Below are positions 18,475-25,505 of a stretch of DNA of 37,378 bases, one piece after another. Made by a program: the position numbers and the translations under genes. This DNA is from Methylobacterium longum (GTDB taxonomy: Bacteria; Pseudomonadota; Alphaproteobacteria; Rhizobiales; Beijerinckiaceae). The stretch spans positions 1 through 37,378 of the forward strand of contig NZ_BPQS01000048.1 in the NCBI RefSeq assembly GCF_022179385.1, given 5' to 3'. The notes under the pieces are model-generated. The model had not been told where the DNA came from. It did no database searches and was given only the letters and a program-made list of their open reading frames with translations. Position 1 is the stretch's first letter, and each line of letters starts with the position of its first letter.

Positions 18475-20352
18475 GTGCATGTCGCCCAGCTTCGTCGGCC
18501 TTTGACCCGCCCCGCCCCGTCCTTGCGGTCGCATCAGCGCACGCTGATGGCTCTGGTCGACGCCATGGCGCGCGGCGAGGCGGCGCATGTCGGGAACATC
18601 CTGGCGGCGGTGACGCCCGGCGGCGGCAAGTCGCTGCTGCCCGTGATCGCCGCGCACCGGCTGATTGCGGCCGGTCTGGTCGAGCGGGTGGTCTGGGTGG
18701 TGCCGCGCGACTCCCTGCGGCTGCAGGCCGAGGAGGCCTTTGCCGACCCGCTGTGGCGGGCGACCTTCGGGCACGCGCTGAGCGTCCGCGCGGCCGACAA
18801 CGAGCGGGATCCGGCCCGGGGGCTTGCCGGCTACGTCACCACCTATCAGGCGGTCGCCGCCGCCCCGGCACTTCACCTGGCGGAAGCGCGGGCGCACCGC
18901 ACGCTCCTGGTCATCGACGAGGTCCACCACCTCCCGGTGGCCGGGCGACCGGGGTCCGACGAGGCCTCGGCCGAGGACCGCGAGGCGGGCGCGTGGTCCC
19001 GGGCGATGCTGCCGCTCATGGAGGCGGCCGCCGTCCGCCTTCATCTGTCGGGGACCCTGGAGCGGGCGGACGGGCGGCGCATCCTCGGGCTGCCCTACCG
19101 GCCCGCCGCTCCGGGGCACGGGCCTGAACTGGACCTCGACGCCCCGGGGCTGGCGGTGATCGGCTACTCGCGGGCGCAGGCGCTGACCGAGCGGGCCGTG
19201 CTGCCGGTGACGTTCGGAGCCATCGACGGCGAGGCGAGCTGGCTGGAGGGCGGGCAGATCGCCGGGGACAGCCCCCGGGTCGGGCCGCATCGTCTCGGCG
19301 CGGGTTCGGTGCGCGTCACCACCCGACCGGCCCTGTTCACGGCCCTGAGGACCGGTTTCGCCCGCGATCTCCTGAGCGAGGCGTTCTTCGCCACGAAGCG
19401 GCTGCGTGCCCGGCGCCGGGCGGAGCGCTGCCTGCCCCTGGGCGAGCCGGCCCGGGGGCTCGGCAAGCTCCTGGTTGTGGCGCCGGATCAGGCGAGCGCC
19501 CGCTCGTACCTGACGACCCTGCGGGACTGGATGCCGGCCGGGCAGGGGGAGCGCGATGTCCGTCTGGCGACCTCCGGGCAGGGGGATGCCCACGCGGCGC
19601 TCGCTGCTTTCCGGCTCACGCCTGAGCCGGCGATCCTGGTCACGGTGGCCATGGCATACGAGGGGCTCGACGCTCCCGAGGTCTCGGTGGTCGCGGCCCT
19701 GACTCATATCCGCTCGCGTCCCTGGCTGGAGCAGATGCTGGCCCGGGCCACCCGGGTCGATCCGCACGCGGGATCCTACGACGCGCAGCAGGCTCTGATC
19801 TTCCACCCCGACGACCCGCTCTTCGCCCGGTTCCGCCTGGAACTCGAGACCGAGCAGGGCAGCAGCGTGCGGCCGCCCCGGGAGCGCCCGGTGAGCGCGG
19901 TGGTGCCGGAGCGCACCCGCTGGCGGGACGACGAGCCCGCCGGGATCACTCCCCTGGAGAGCAACGCGATCGGTCTTCGCTACGCCCTGTTGCGCCCACG
20001 CCTCGCGGAGCCCGCGCCGGCGTCACCGGCGCCGGAGCCCCCGTCGATCACCGAGCGCACCCTGCGCCAGCGCCTCGCCGCCGCGGTGGCGGGGCAGGCG
20101 GTCGAGGACGAGACCTCCCTGCGGGTGCCGCGCGGCAGCAACCTCGCCCACCGCTACAACGCCGTCCTGAAGCGCGTCCTGGGCAAGGGCCGCGCGACCA
20201 TGACGCTCCCGGAGCTGGAGGCGGCCCTCGCTTGGCTTGAACGCCATCGCCTCTCCGACCATCTCGACCGCCTCGACGGCGACGCGCGCTACGCATGGTC
20301 GGCCCGCCAGCGCCGGGGCCGCTGGCAGCCGGAGCGGGCCGCGGGCCGGTGA
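18475..20352 (+). CDS. SF2 DEAD/DEAH-type helicase of unknown role
   Basis: The 625-residue protein has both RecA-like domains of a superfamily 2 helicase. A Q-type element (LRSHQRTLMALV) precedes motif I TPGGGKS (about 47-53), then motif II DEVH (about 147-150), motif III SGT (about 191-193), a motif V-like MAYEGLDAPEVSVV (about 397-410) and motif VI QMLARATRVD (about 419-428), where the usual GR is AR. Residues 455-625 are Pro/Arg-rich with a small helical C-terminal domain (RYNAVLKRVLGKGRATMTLPELEAAL region). This resembles ResIII-type helicases in restriction, repair or phage contexts, but no partner nuclease or methylase is adjacent. The GTG start at 18475 is uncertain. The next gene begins 24 bases downstream, likely in one operon. 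Confidence 0.8.
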   Translation: MHVAQLRRPLTRPAPSLRSHQRTLMALVDAMARGEAAHVGNILAAVTPGGGKSLLPVIAAHRLIAAGLVERVVWVVPRDSLRLQAEEAFADPLWRATFGHALSVRAADNERDPARGLAGYVTTYQAVAAAPALHLAEARAHRTLLVIDEVHHLPVAGRPGSDEASAEDREAGAWSRAMLPLMEAAAVRLHLSGTLERADGRRILGLPYRPAAPGHGPELDLDAPGLAVIGYSRAQALTERAVLPVTFGAIDGEASWLEGGQIAGDSPRVGPHRLGAGSVRVTTRPALFTALRTGFARDLLSEAFFATKRLRARRRAERCLPLGEPARGLGKLLVVAPDQASARSYLTTLRDWMPAGQGERDVRLATSGQGDAHAALAAFRLTPEPAILVTVAMAYEGLDAPEVSVVAALTHIRSRPWLEQMLARATRVDPHAGSYDAQQALIFHPDDPLFARFRLELETEQGSSVRPPRERPVSAVVPERTRWRDDEPAGITPLESNAIGLRYALLRPRLAEPAPASPAPEPPSITERTLRQRLAAAVAGQAVEDETSLRVPRGSNLAHRYNAVLKRVLGKGRATMTLPELEAALAWLERHRLSDHLDRLDGDARYAWSARQRRGRWQPERAAGR

Positions 20353-20376
20353 CGCGGAACGGGAAGGACCATCCTG

Positions 20377-20700
20377 ATGACCGAGAGCCTGCCCGCAGAC
20401 TTCGCGTTGGCCCTGGAGAACGAGGCGCCTCCGGCAGCGTGGCCGGCGCCGCTCGCGGCCCTGTGGTGGCTCGCCGGCGATCCGGGGGGACCCGGCACGG
20501 ACGCCTGGGCGCGAGCGCACGCCATCGTCCAGGACGCGTCCGGTCCGGAGGCGGCCTGGGTGCACGCCCATCTCCACCGGCTCGAAGGCGATACCGGCAA
20601 CGCGCGCTACTGGTACGGGCGCGCCGGTCGCCCGGAAGCGTTCGGCCCTCTGGCATCGGAGCGGAACGCCATCATCGCCGACCTCATGGCCTCGGCCTGA
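20377..20700 (+). CDS. conserved hypothetical protein, 107 residues
   Basis: A small acidic, Trp- and Ala-rich protein with no signal peptide or membrane segment. Residues 24-34 (PLAALWWLAGD) and 43-88 are helical, with an EGDTGNARYWYGRAGRP stretch (about 70-86) that resembles a TPR/Sel1-like helix-turn-helix. I recall this pattern from hypothetical proteins of Rhizobiales, without a function. A good Shine-Dalgarno (GGAAGGA) lies nine bases before the ATG. It follows the helicase by 24 bases and is probably co-transcribed, but a shared function is not shown. Confidence 0.75.
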   Translation: MTESLPADFALALENEAPPAAWPAPLAALWWLAGDPGGPGTDAWARAHAIVQDASGPEAAWVHAHLHRLEGDTGNARYWYGRAGRPEAFGPLASERNAIIADLMASA

Positions 20701-20940
20701 TCCGCCCGATTGCCAGGGATCGAAAACGCGCTCGTCGCCGTTCCTGACGCGATGCGGGCGCGGGTCCGTGCGCCGCATTTGCGGAGAACGACGGATTCAC
20801 TTTTGTCGCGCATCCTGATGTTTGCGGCGTAGCGGCAGTTTTTTGCCGACCAACCACGATCCCATGATCGTCGCACCTCCACAACTTCAGATTTAATAAT
20901 GTCTGCTTTGCCTTATCGGGCTCTGTCTGAGTGCCGGTAA

Positions 20941-20969
20941 TTGATTTTTATCGCCCCGATTTGTATTTT
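20941..20969 (+). promoter_or_regulatory. possible promoter for the micro-ORF pair
   Basis: TTGATT and TATTTT are separated by 17 bases, in an AT-rich island. It would start a transcript about 20 bases before the GGAG at 20987. Individual matches of this quality can arise by chance in AT-rich DNA, so this is tentative. Confidence 0.35.
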
Positions 20970-20997
20970 TTTATTCAACATTCCTTGGAGTCTGATT

Positions 20998-21048
20998 ATG
21001 CCTAAGGGTACCGAGTCCGCAATCAGGGGAGCATACTGGTCACCGTGA
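20998..21048 (+). CDS. possible 16-residue leader ORF
   Basis: An ATG with a well-placed GGAG (20987-20990, seven bases upstream) opens a 16-codon frame, MPKGTESAIRGAYWSP, ending in a TGA at 21046-21048. The last A of the stop is the first base of the next ATG (TGATG), an arrangement typical of translational coupling. The peptide matches nothing I recognise. It could be a leader whose translation loads ribosomes onto the following ORF, or chance. Confidence 0.3.
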   Translation: MPKGTESAIRGAYWSP

Positions 21049-21200
21049 TGAGCATGGGGTGTCTATTCTGCGGCGTTTGTCTGGCGGGCCTTTCACTGCG
21101 CTATCCGGCGCGCGCGGCCGTTCTGGAACGCTGGAGCGGGATCTGCCTGATGCTCGGGCTCTGCCTGCTCGGGGCGGCGCTGCACGGCGTCCGCGTCTAG
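21048..21200 (+). CDS. possible 50-residue cysteine-rich membrane micropeptide
   Basis: The frame from the ATG at 21048 to TAG at 21198-21200 encodes 50 residues with two hydrophobic segments (about 4-17 and 31-48) split by a basic stretch (RYPARAAVLERW). Cysteines lie at 5, 8, 11, 33 and 39, the first three as CLFCGVC. The composition suits a small inner-membrane protein with both ends on one side. It overlaps the leader ORF stop by one base and has only a distant AGGGGAG of its own. Hydrophobicity and coupling support it; there is no homology evidence, so the call is tentative. Confidence 0.38.
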   Translation: MSMGCLFCGVCLAGLSLRYPARAAVLERWSGICLMLGLCLLGAALHGVRV

Positions 21201-21305
21201 CGGACTGCCGCAGACGTTCTCTCCCGTTTCGGCCCCCTGGCGAAACGAGCGCGTGCGGGCCAAGACTGCTCCATCGGCAGCGGCTCCGGGCTGCCCAGGC
21301 GCCGG

Positions 21306-22361
21306 TCAGGCCTGGATCGCGGCGGCCTCGCGGGCGCGGCTGCCGCAGGCGGAGCAGAACCGCTCGAAGGTGCTCTTGCGATGCGCGCAGGTCGGGCATC
21401 GCTCGAACAGGCCGATCCCGCAATGCGGACAGAAATTGGCATCCGGGCTGGCCATATCGACGGGCCGCTCGCAGCCCGGGCAGACCTTTTTAGCGAGGCG
21501 CAGCAGTGCCTGATCGGTGGCGATCTCGGTGCGGCGTTCCACGTCGGGCCGCGCCTCGGCCATCCGTTGACGCTCCCGGTAGGCGTAGAGGGCGTTGATC
21601 GCTGCGCGCCCCGCCACGAGCGTGACCACCACGCCGACCCCGTAATGAACGTAGCCGCCGTAGCTCGGCAGATACGGCACCAGTTCGACGAAGAACGCGA
21701 AGGCGGCCGCCAGCGCGAAACCCCAGACGAACGGCCAGTTGCGCGTCTTGCGCCGCTTCAGCAACAGCCACCCGGCCAAAACCAGAAGTGGTAGGGTCAC
21801 GGCGAGCCGGTAGCCGAAGACGCGCAGCTCCTGCGTGCGTTGGGACGCCTGGAGACTCTCCTGGGCCTCGCCACGCTGCGCGCTGTCGTCGGCCATCAGG
21901 GCCGCTTCGGTCTGCGCGAGGCCGAGATCCGCCTGGGCCAAGCCTTCGAGCTTCTCCTCGACGCTCCGTTCGGCGGCCTTCAGGGCGTCGAGCTGCCGCG
22001 TGCGCGCGATGAGGTCGGGATCCTGGTCGACGCGCTGGGTTGAGTCGCGGGTCTTCAACCAGTTGGCGAAGGTCTCGCGGGCGGCCGCGGAGGCCGCGCG
22101 CGCCGCGTCGAGGGCGAGCTGCACCTGATCCGTCTGCGCCTGCGTGTCGTTACGCGCCCGGCGGACCTGCTTCAGGGCCGTCGTGGTGGCCTCGGATTTA
22201 CCGGGATCGAGGAACTGCTCCAGGGTGTAGCGATGCTCCACCTCCGGGAGGTCGCCGACGACCAGGGAGCCGAGACCGATCAGGAACCCCGCGAAGGCGA
22301 GGGCCACCAGCCAGAGGACGAAGGTGAAGGATCGCTCGGACAGACTGACACCTGATCTCAA
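21306..22361 (-). CDS. membrane protein with coiled coil and C-terminal zinc ribbons
   Basis: The 351-residue protein starts with a transmembrane helix (about 13-36). A long Ala/Gln/Glu/Arg-rich coiled-coil region (about 50-170) follows, then three more hydrophobic segments (about 175-192, 203-220 and 227-245). The tail has four CxxC pairs (CPGC, CPHC, CPTC, CSAC, about 295-340) that form two zinc ribbons. I do not recognise a characterised family. The start chosen is a TTG at 22361 because GAGGA sits seven bases upstream; a GTG at 22397 would add 12 residues but lacks a good site. The topology suggests a large coiled-coil loop on one face and zinc ribbons near the last helix, possibly a sensor or scaffold; this is inference. 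Confidence 0.75.
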   Translation of the reverse strand: MRSGVSLSERSFTFVLWLVALAFAGFLIGLGSLVVGDLPEVEHRYTLEQFLDPGKSEATTTALKQVRRARNDTQAQTDQVQLALDAARAASAAARETFANWLKTRDSTQRVDQDPDLIARTRQLDALKAAERSVEEKLEGLAQADLGLAQTEAALMADDSAQRGEAQESLQASQRTQELRVFGYRLAVTLPLLVLAGWLLLKRRKTRNWPFVWGFALAAAFAFFVELVPYLPSYGGYVHYGVGVVVTLVAGRAAINALYAYRERQRMAEARPDVERRTEIATDQALLRLAKKVCPGCERPVDMASPDANFCPHCGIGLFERCPTCAHRKSTFERFCSACGSRAREAAAIQA

Positions 22362-22681
22362 CGCGCGATCCTCGGTTTTCCAGGCGGCTGACGGCACCGG
22401 ACCAGGCTGGTGGCCGGTATGCCGACTGCGCGGCCGTCGGCGTCCGACGCCGAATCGACTTCCCTCCGCCGGTAGCCGCGGAGCTTAGCAGGCCGTCGCG
22501 AGCGCTGTCCCACGCCTGCGTTCATTCCACGCCCGCCGTCGCGGCCTGCGCGGGAGCGGCGATTCGACGGCGCGCAGCCGTTTCCGGCATCCCGGAGGCC
22601 GCCAAGCGGAACGCTGGGCTTCATAGCCTGTTGTCAGCCCGCCCGGCACGGATGCTGGGCCTCGAACATCGGAGCGGAGCC
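22362..22681. other. divergent intergenic region, no gene seen
   Basis: The 320 bases lie between the zinc-ribbon membrane protein (minus) and the DUF3597 gene (plus) and should hold both promoters. An interrupted palindrome is visible at 22396-22418 (ACCGG outside, CCAG-G-CTGG inside, CCGGT outside). I could not identify convincing -35/-10 elements. Confidence 0.45.
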
Positions 22682-23086
22682 ATGAGCCTCCTCGGCAGCA
22701 TCGTCGGCAAGATCCTCCACCCGTTCGGCGGTGGAACCGCGGACGCCGCACCCGCGCCAACGGCCGGTTCCGGCGGTCCGGCCACGTCGAGCACCCCCTC
22801 GACCCCCGGCAGCTCGGGCAGCGGCGAGCCGGTCGATGTCGCGGCCGTTCTCACCGGCCTCGCCGAGAAGAACCCGCAGACGCTCGACTGGCGTCACTCG
22901 ATCGTGGACCTGATGAAGCTGCTCGGCCTCGATTCCGGCCTCGCCTCGCGCAAGCAGCTCGCCGACGAGCTGCACTACACCGGCGACAAGGAAGATTCCG
23001 CCAGCATGAACATCTGGCTGCACAAGCAGGTGATGCAGAAGCTCGCCGAGAACGGTGGCAAGGTCCCGGACGACCTGAAGCACTAG
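22682..23086 (+). CDS. DUF3597 domain-containing protein
   Basis: The 134-residue product starts MSLLGSIVGKIL, followed by a Pro/Ala/Ser/Gly-rich linker (about 14-52). The conserved DUF3597 domain has VDVAAVLTGLAEKN, LDWRHSIVDLMKLLGLDS, RKQLADELHYTGD and SASMNIWLHKQVMQKLAENGGKVP. The domain is all-helical and common in alphaproteobacteria; its role is unknown, though some relatives carry a LysM motif elsewhere. The ATG at 22682 has a CGGAGCGGAG purine stretch just upstream. It is a single-gene unit convergent with the potF-like gene. Confidence 0.85.
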   Translation: MSLLGSIVGKILHPFGGGTADAAPAPTAGSGGPATSSTPSTPGSSGSGEPVDVAAVLTGLAEKNPQTLDWRHSIVDLMKLLGLDSGLASRKQLADELHYTGDKEDSASMNIWLHKQVMQKLAENGGKVPDDLKH

Positions 23087-23129
23087 TTCCCGCGATCATC
23101 AGACCCGGCGCCTGGCGCCGGGTCCCACC

Positions 23130-24248
23130 TCAGCGGCCGCTGCGGACCCGGGTCCACAGCCGCGTCACGAAGCGCTGGGTGCGGTCGTCCCAGGCCGTGT
23201 TGATGGACAGGCGCTGCATCGTCGCCTCGTCCGGGTAGATCCCTGGATTGCTCAGGATCTCGGGCTTCACGAACTTCTTCGCCGCGAGATTTCCGCTGGC
23301 GTAGGAAACGAAGTTGGTGTTGGCCGCTGCCACTTCGGGCCGCATCATGTAGTCGATGAAGGCGAGAGCCTCGGCGGGATGCGCGGCATCCTTCGGGATC
23401 GCGAAGGTGTCGAACCACATCAGTGCGCCTTCCTTCGGCACCACGTAGGCGATCTCGATCCCGTTCTTGGCCTCCTCGGCGCGGCGCTTGGCCTGCATCA
23501 CGTCGCCCGAATAGCCCACCGCGACGCAGATATCGCCGTTGGCCAACGCCTGGATGTACTCCGACGAGTGGAACTTCCGCACGGAGCCGCGGACCTTGTA
23601 GAGGGCGTCCGTCACCAGGGTCATGTCATCCCAGCGCTTGGAATCGGCCTTGGCCCCGAAGGCCGGGAGCATGCTGGGGATCAGGTCCTCGGGACTGTCG
23701 AGCATCATGATCCCGCAATCCTTCAGTCTGTTGGCCGAGGCGGGATTCAGCAGGACGTTCCAGGTGTTCATCGCGGCGTTGGCACCGAGCCGCTCGCGGA
23801 CGGCGGCGACGTTGTAGCCGATTCCGGTGGTGCCCCACATGTAGTCGACGGCGTAAGTGTTGCCGGGATCGTAGATGGCCAGCCGACTGGTGACGTCGGG
23901 CCAGAGGTTGCCGATGTTCTTCAGCCGGGACTTGTCGAGGGGCAGGAACGCCCCGGCCCGGATCAGCCGCTGCAGGTAGGGCCCGGACGGCACGACGATG
24001 TCGTAGCCGGAGCGCCCGGCCAGCAGCTTGGTCTCCAGGATCTCGTTGTTGTCGTAGGTGTCGTAGACGACCTTGATCCCGGTCTCGCGGGTGAAGGCGT
24101 CGAGCATCTTCGGATCGATGTAATCCGACCAATTGTAGATGTTGACGACCCGCTCCTCGGCGGCCGGAGCCGGCTGCGCGAGGGGAAGGGCGACCAGAGA
24201 GGCGGCCAGAAGGGCGGCCGCCAGGGTGATGCGCCGAGGGCCGTTCAC
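23130..24248 (-). CDS. polyamine ABC transporter periplasmic substrate-binding protein
   Basis: The 372-residue protein is of the PotD/PotF type. It has a Sec signal peptide (MNGPRRITLAAALLAASL, cleavage near residue 29 after APA), then VVNIYNWSDYIDPKML, the characteristic mature N-terminus. Family blocks follow: GYDIVVPSGPYLQRLI, AVDYMWGTTGIGYN, ALANGDICVAVGYSGDV, EGALMWFDTFAIPKDA and the C-terminal FVSYASGN. It should bind putrescine or spermidine in the periplasm. No permease or ATPase genes adjoin it, so it must work with a transporter encoded elsewhere. The GTG start at 24248 overlaps the ridA stop (GTGA), and a GAGGAG precedes it. Confidence 0.93.
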   Translation of the reverse strand: MNGPRRITLAAALLAASLVALPLAQPAPAAEERVVNIYNWSDYIDPKMLDAFTRETGIKVVYDTYDNNEILETKLLAGRSGYDIVVPSGPYLQRLIRAGAFLPLDKSRLKNIGNLWPDVTSRLAIYDPGNTYAVDYMWGTTGIGYNVAAVRERLGANAAMNTWNVLLNPASANRLKDCGIMMLDSPEDLIPSMLPAFGAKADSKRWDDMTLVTDALYKVRGSVRKFHSSEYIQALANGDICVAVGYSGDVMQAKRRAEEAKNGIEIAYVVPKEGALMWFDTFAIPKDAAHPAEALAFIDYMMRPEVAAANTNFVSYASGNLAAKKFVKPEILSNPGIYPDEATMQRLSINTAWDDRTQRFVTRLWTRVRSGR

Positions 24249-24601
24249 CGGCTCCTCGCGGCCACGACCACGATCTCGACGAGGTACTCGGGCGCGGCGA
24301 GCTTGGCTTCGACGGTGGCGCGGGCCGGGGGGTTCTCCGGGGAGACCCAGGCGTCCCAGGCCGCGTTCATCTCCGCGAAGGTCGCGATGTCGGCGAGGTA
24401 CACGGTGGCCGAGAGGATGCGTTCCTTGTCGCTGCCGGCCGCCGCCAGCAGGCGGTCGATCTCCGCCAGGATCAGCTGGGTCTGGATCGTCACCCCGGTG
24501 CCGACCGTGTCGGAGGCGACCTGCCCGGCGAGATAGACCATATTGCCGAAGGTCACGGCCTGCGACATCCGCTTGCCCGGCTCGATCCGCTGAATGTCCA
24601 T
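24245..24601 (-). CDS. RidA family protein (enamine/imine deaminase)
   Basis: The 118-residue protein fits the RidA/YjgF/Rid family, which hydrolyses reactive enamines and imines such as 2-aminoacrylate. It shows the MDIQRIEPGKRMSQAVTFGNMVYLAGQV start, GTGVTIQTQLILAEIDRLLAAAGSDKERILSATVYL-type blocks, and the conserved arginine in PPARATVEAKL (R95) that binds the substrate carboxylate in active RidA proteins. The C-terminal EIVVVAARSR is typical. It overlaps the polyamine-binding protein gene by four bases (GTGA), so the two are translationally coupled. This pairing suggests a role linked to polyamine or amine breakdown; that is inference. Confidence 0.9.
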   Translation of the reverse strand: MDIQRIEPGKRMSQAVTFGNMVYLAGQVASDTVGTGVTIQTQLILAEIDRLLAAAGSDKERILSATVYLADIATFAEMNAAWDAWVSPENPPARATVEAKLAAPEYLVEIVVVAARSR

Positions 24602-24785
24602 GCCTGTCTCCACCGCCCTGGGGAATCGGCGTATCTGCCGCCGCACCGGCCCGGCCGTAAAGAGCCGCGCGTGCAACCGCCGTACGAAGGTGAGGAAAAT
24701 CGTCGTCGGCACGAGGGGTGCGGGCAACCGTCGCGGGTTGCGAAGCGTTCTGCCGCCATAGACCAGTCATGCTTAGGGGTTTGTC

Positions 24786-25049
24786 ATGGGTATCCTCTGG
24801 ACCATCATCATCGGGTTCCTCGCCGGCGTCATCGCCAAGTTCCTCATGCCGGGCCCGAACGAGCCCGCCGGCTTCATCCTGACCACGATCCTCGGCATCA
24901 TCGGCGCCTTCGTGGCGACCTTCCTGGGCCAGGCGATCGGCTGGTACGGGCCCAACCAGGGGGCGGGCTTCATCGGCGCCATCGTGGGTGCCGTGGTGGT
25001 GCTGTTCATCTACGGCCTGATCGCCGGCCGCCGCACCACCACCTACTGA
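24786..25049 (+). CDS. GlsB/YeaQ/YmgE family stress-response membrane protein
   Basis: The 87-residue protein has three hydrophobic helices (about 3-20, 31-52 and 62-80) and Gly-rich packing motifs (IIIGFLAGVIAKFLMPG, TTILGIIGAFVATFLG, GAGFIGAIVGAVVVLFIYGLI), the hallmark of transglycosylase-associated/GlsB proteins. These are often induced by stress and of unknown mechanism. AGGGG lies seven bases before the ATG. The gene is monocistronic, ending at a strong terminator. Confidence 0.92.
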   Translation: MGILWTIIIGFLAGVIAKFLMPGPNEPAGFILTTILGIIGAFVATFLGQAIGWYGPNQGAGFIGAIVGAVVVLFIYGLIAGRRTTTY

Positions 25050-25075
25050 CCGGACCAAGAGGACCCGGAACGACG

Positions 25076-25104
25076 AGGGGCGCCCCGCGGGGCGCCCCTT
25101 TTTT
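25076..25104 (+). terminator. intrinsic terminator after the GlsB-family gene
   Basis: A 10-bp GC stem AGGGGCGCCC / GGGCGCCCCT (25076-25085, 25090-25099) with a CGCG loop is followed by six T (25099-25104). It lies 26 bases after the stop codon. Confidence 0.92.
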
Positions 25105-25125
25105 CATGGGCGTGAGCCCGGGAGC

Positions 25126-25347
25126 TCAGAGGTGCTCGGAGGCGGCCTTCACGGCGCAGTGGCCGGTGGCACCGCGCACCGCGAGGCCGACGCCGACGAC
25201 GAGCGCCAGCAGGCTCAGGAGCTTGTTGGGGCGGGGCTGCGCCGCCGCGGCGGCGATGCCGAGGCCGAGCGCCACCGAGACGGCGCGCTCCGTCGTCGAC
25301 AGGTTCGGCTGCCCGCTGAAGATGTCGTGCATCATATCGTTGGCCAT
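25126..25347 (-). CDS. small membrane protein, DUF2892-like
   Basis: The 73-residue product has two hydrophobic segments (about 22-36 and 43-60) around NLSTTERAVSVALGLGIAAAA and LLSLLALVVGVGLAVRGATGHC. This matches the pattern of DUF2892 (YgaP-like transmembrane) proteins, including the ERxxsvalGl segment and the final GATGHCAVK stretch. The ATG at 25347 has GGAG six bases upstream. It lies between the GlsB terminator (convergent side) and the pnp terminator, so it is its own unit. Confidence 0.8.
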   Translation of the reverse strand: MANDMMHDIFSGQPNLSTTERAVSVALGLGIAAAAAQPRPNKLLSLLALVVGVGLAVRGATGHCAVKAASEHL

Positions 25348-25426
25348 GAGGGTCTCCGGTTGGAAGTCGCGGAGGAACGCGGCATCCGACGCCCCGTTCC
25401 CGGCCGGCCGCCCCGGCCGACCCAAC

Positions 25427-25457
25427 AAAAAAGGCGCGGCCCCTGAGGACCGCGCCC
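25427..25457 (-). terminator. intrinsic terminator of pnp
   Basis: On the minus strand GGCGCGGTCC-TCAG-GGGCCGCGCC (25456-25433, one G:T pair) is followed by six T (25432-25427). It ends the rpsO-pnp transcript about 50 bases after the pnp stop. Confidence 0.88.
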
Positions 25458-25468
25458 GCTCGAGAGAT

Positions 25469-25494
25469 CCCGCGCCGGCCGGAGCCGGCGCGGG
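25469..25494 (-). repeat. hairpin in the pnp 3' untranslated region
   Basis: A perfect 11-bp inverted repeat, CCCGCGCCGGC and its complement around a 4-base loop, lies between the pnp stop (25506) and its terminator. It has no T run of its own. Such a structure could protect the mRNA 3' end; the role is inference. Confidence 0.6.
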
Positions 25495-25505
25495 CCGTTC
25501 GCGGT

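Larger units (their letters stand above)
20701..21305. other. 605-base stretch with an AT-rich patch and two possible micro-ORFs
   Basis: The stretch has no standard-size gene. Bases about 20885-20995 are distinctly AT-rich, including a run of seven T, against the GC-rich background. A sigma70-like pair, TTGATT (20941-20946), 17 bases, TATTTT (20964-20969), sits in it, followed by GGAG and an ATG at 20998. Two overlapping micro-ORFs are listed separately. A weak hairpin CGGCA-N6-TGCCG lies at 20833-20848. From about 21200 to 21305 I see nothing. Confidence 0.5.

Noticed and set aside
20607..20884. Minus-strand frames in the stretch after the 107-residue gene
   Set aside because: Low-complexity, Arg/Ser-rich products that overlap the end of the plus-strand gene; no start signal.
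24724..24741. GCAACC-N6-GGTTGC inverted repeat between ridA and the GlsB gene
   Set aside because: A short repeat in a divergent promoter region without a T run or second copy; it may be an operator but there is too little to support a call.
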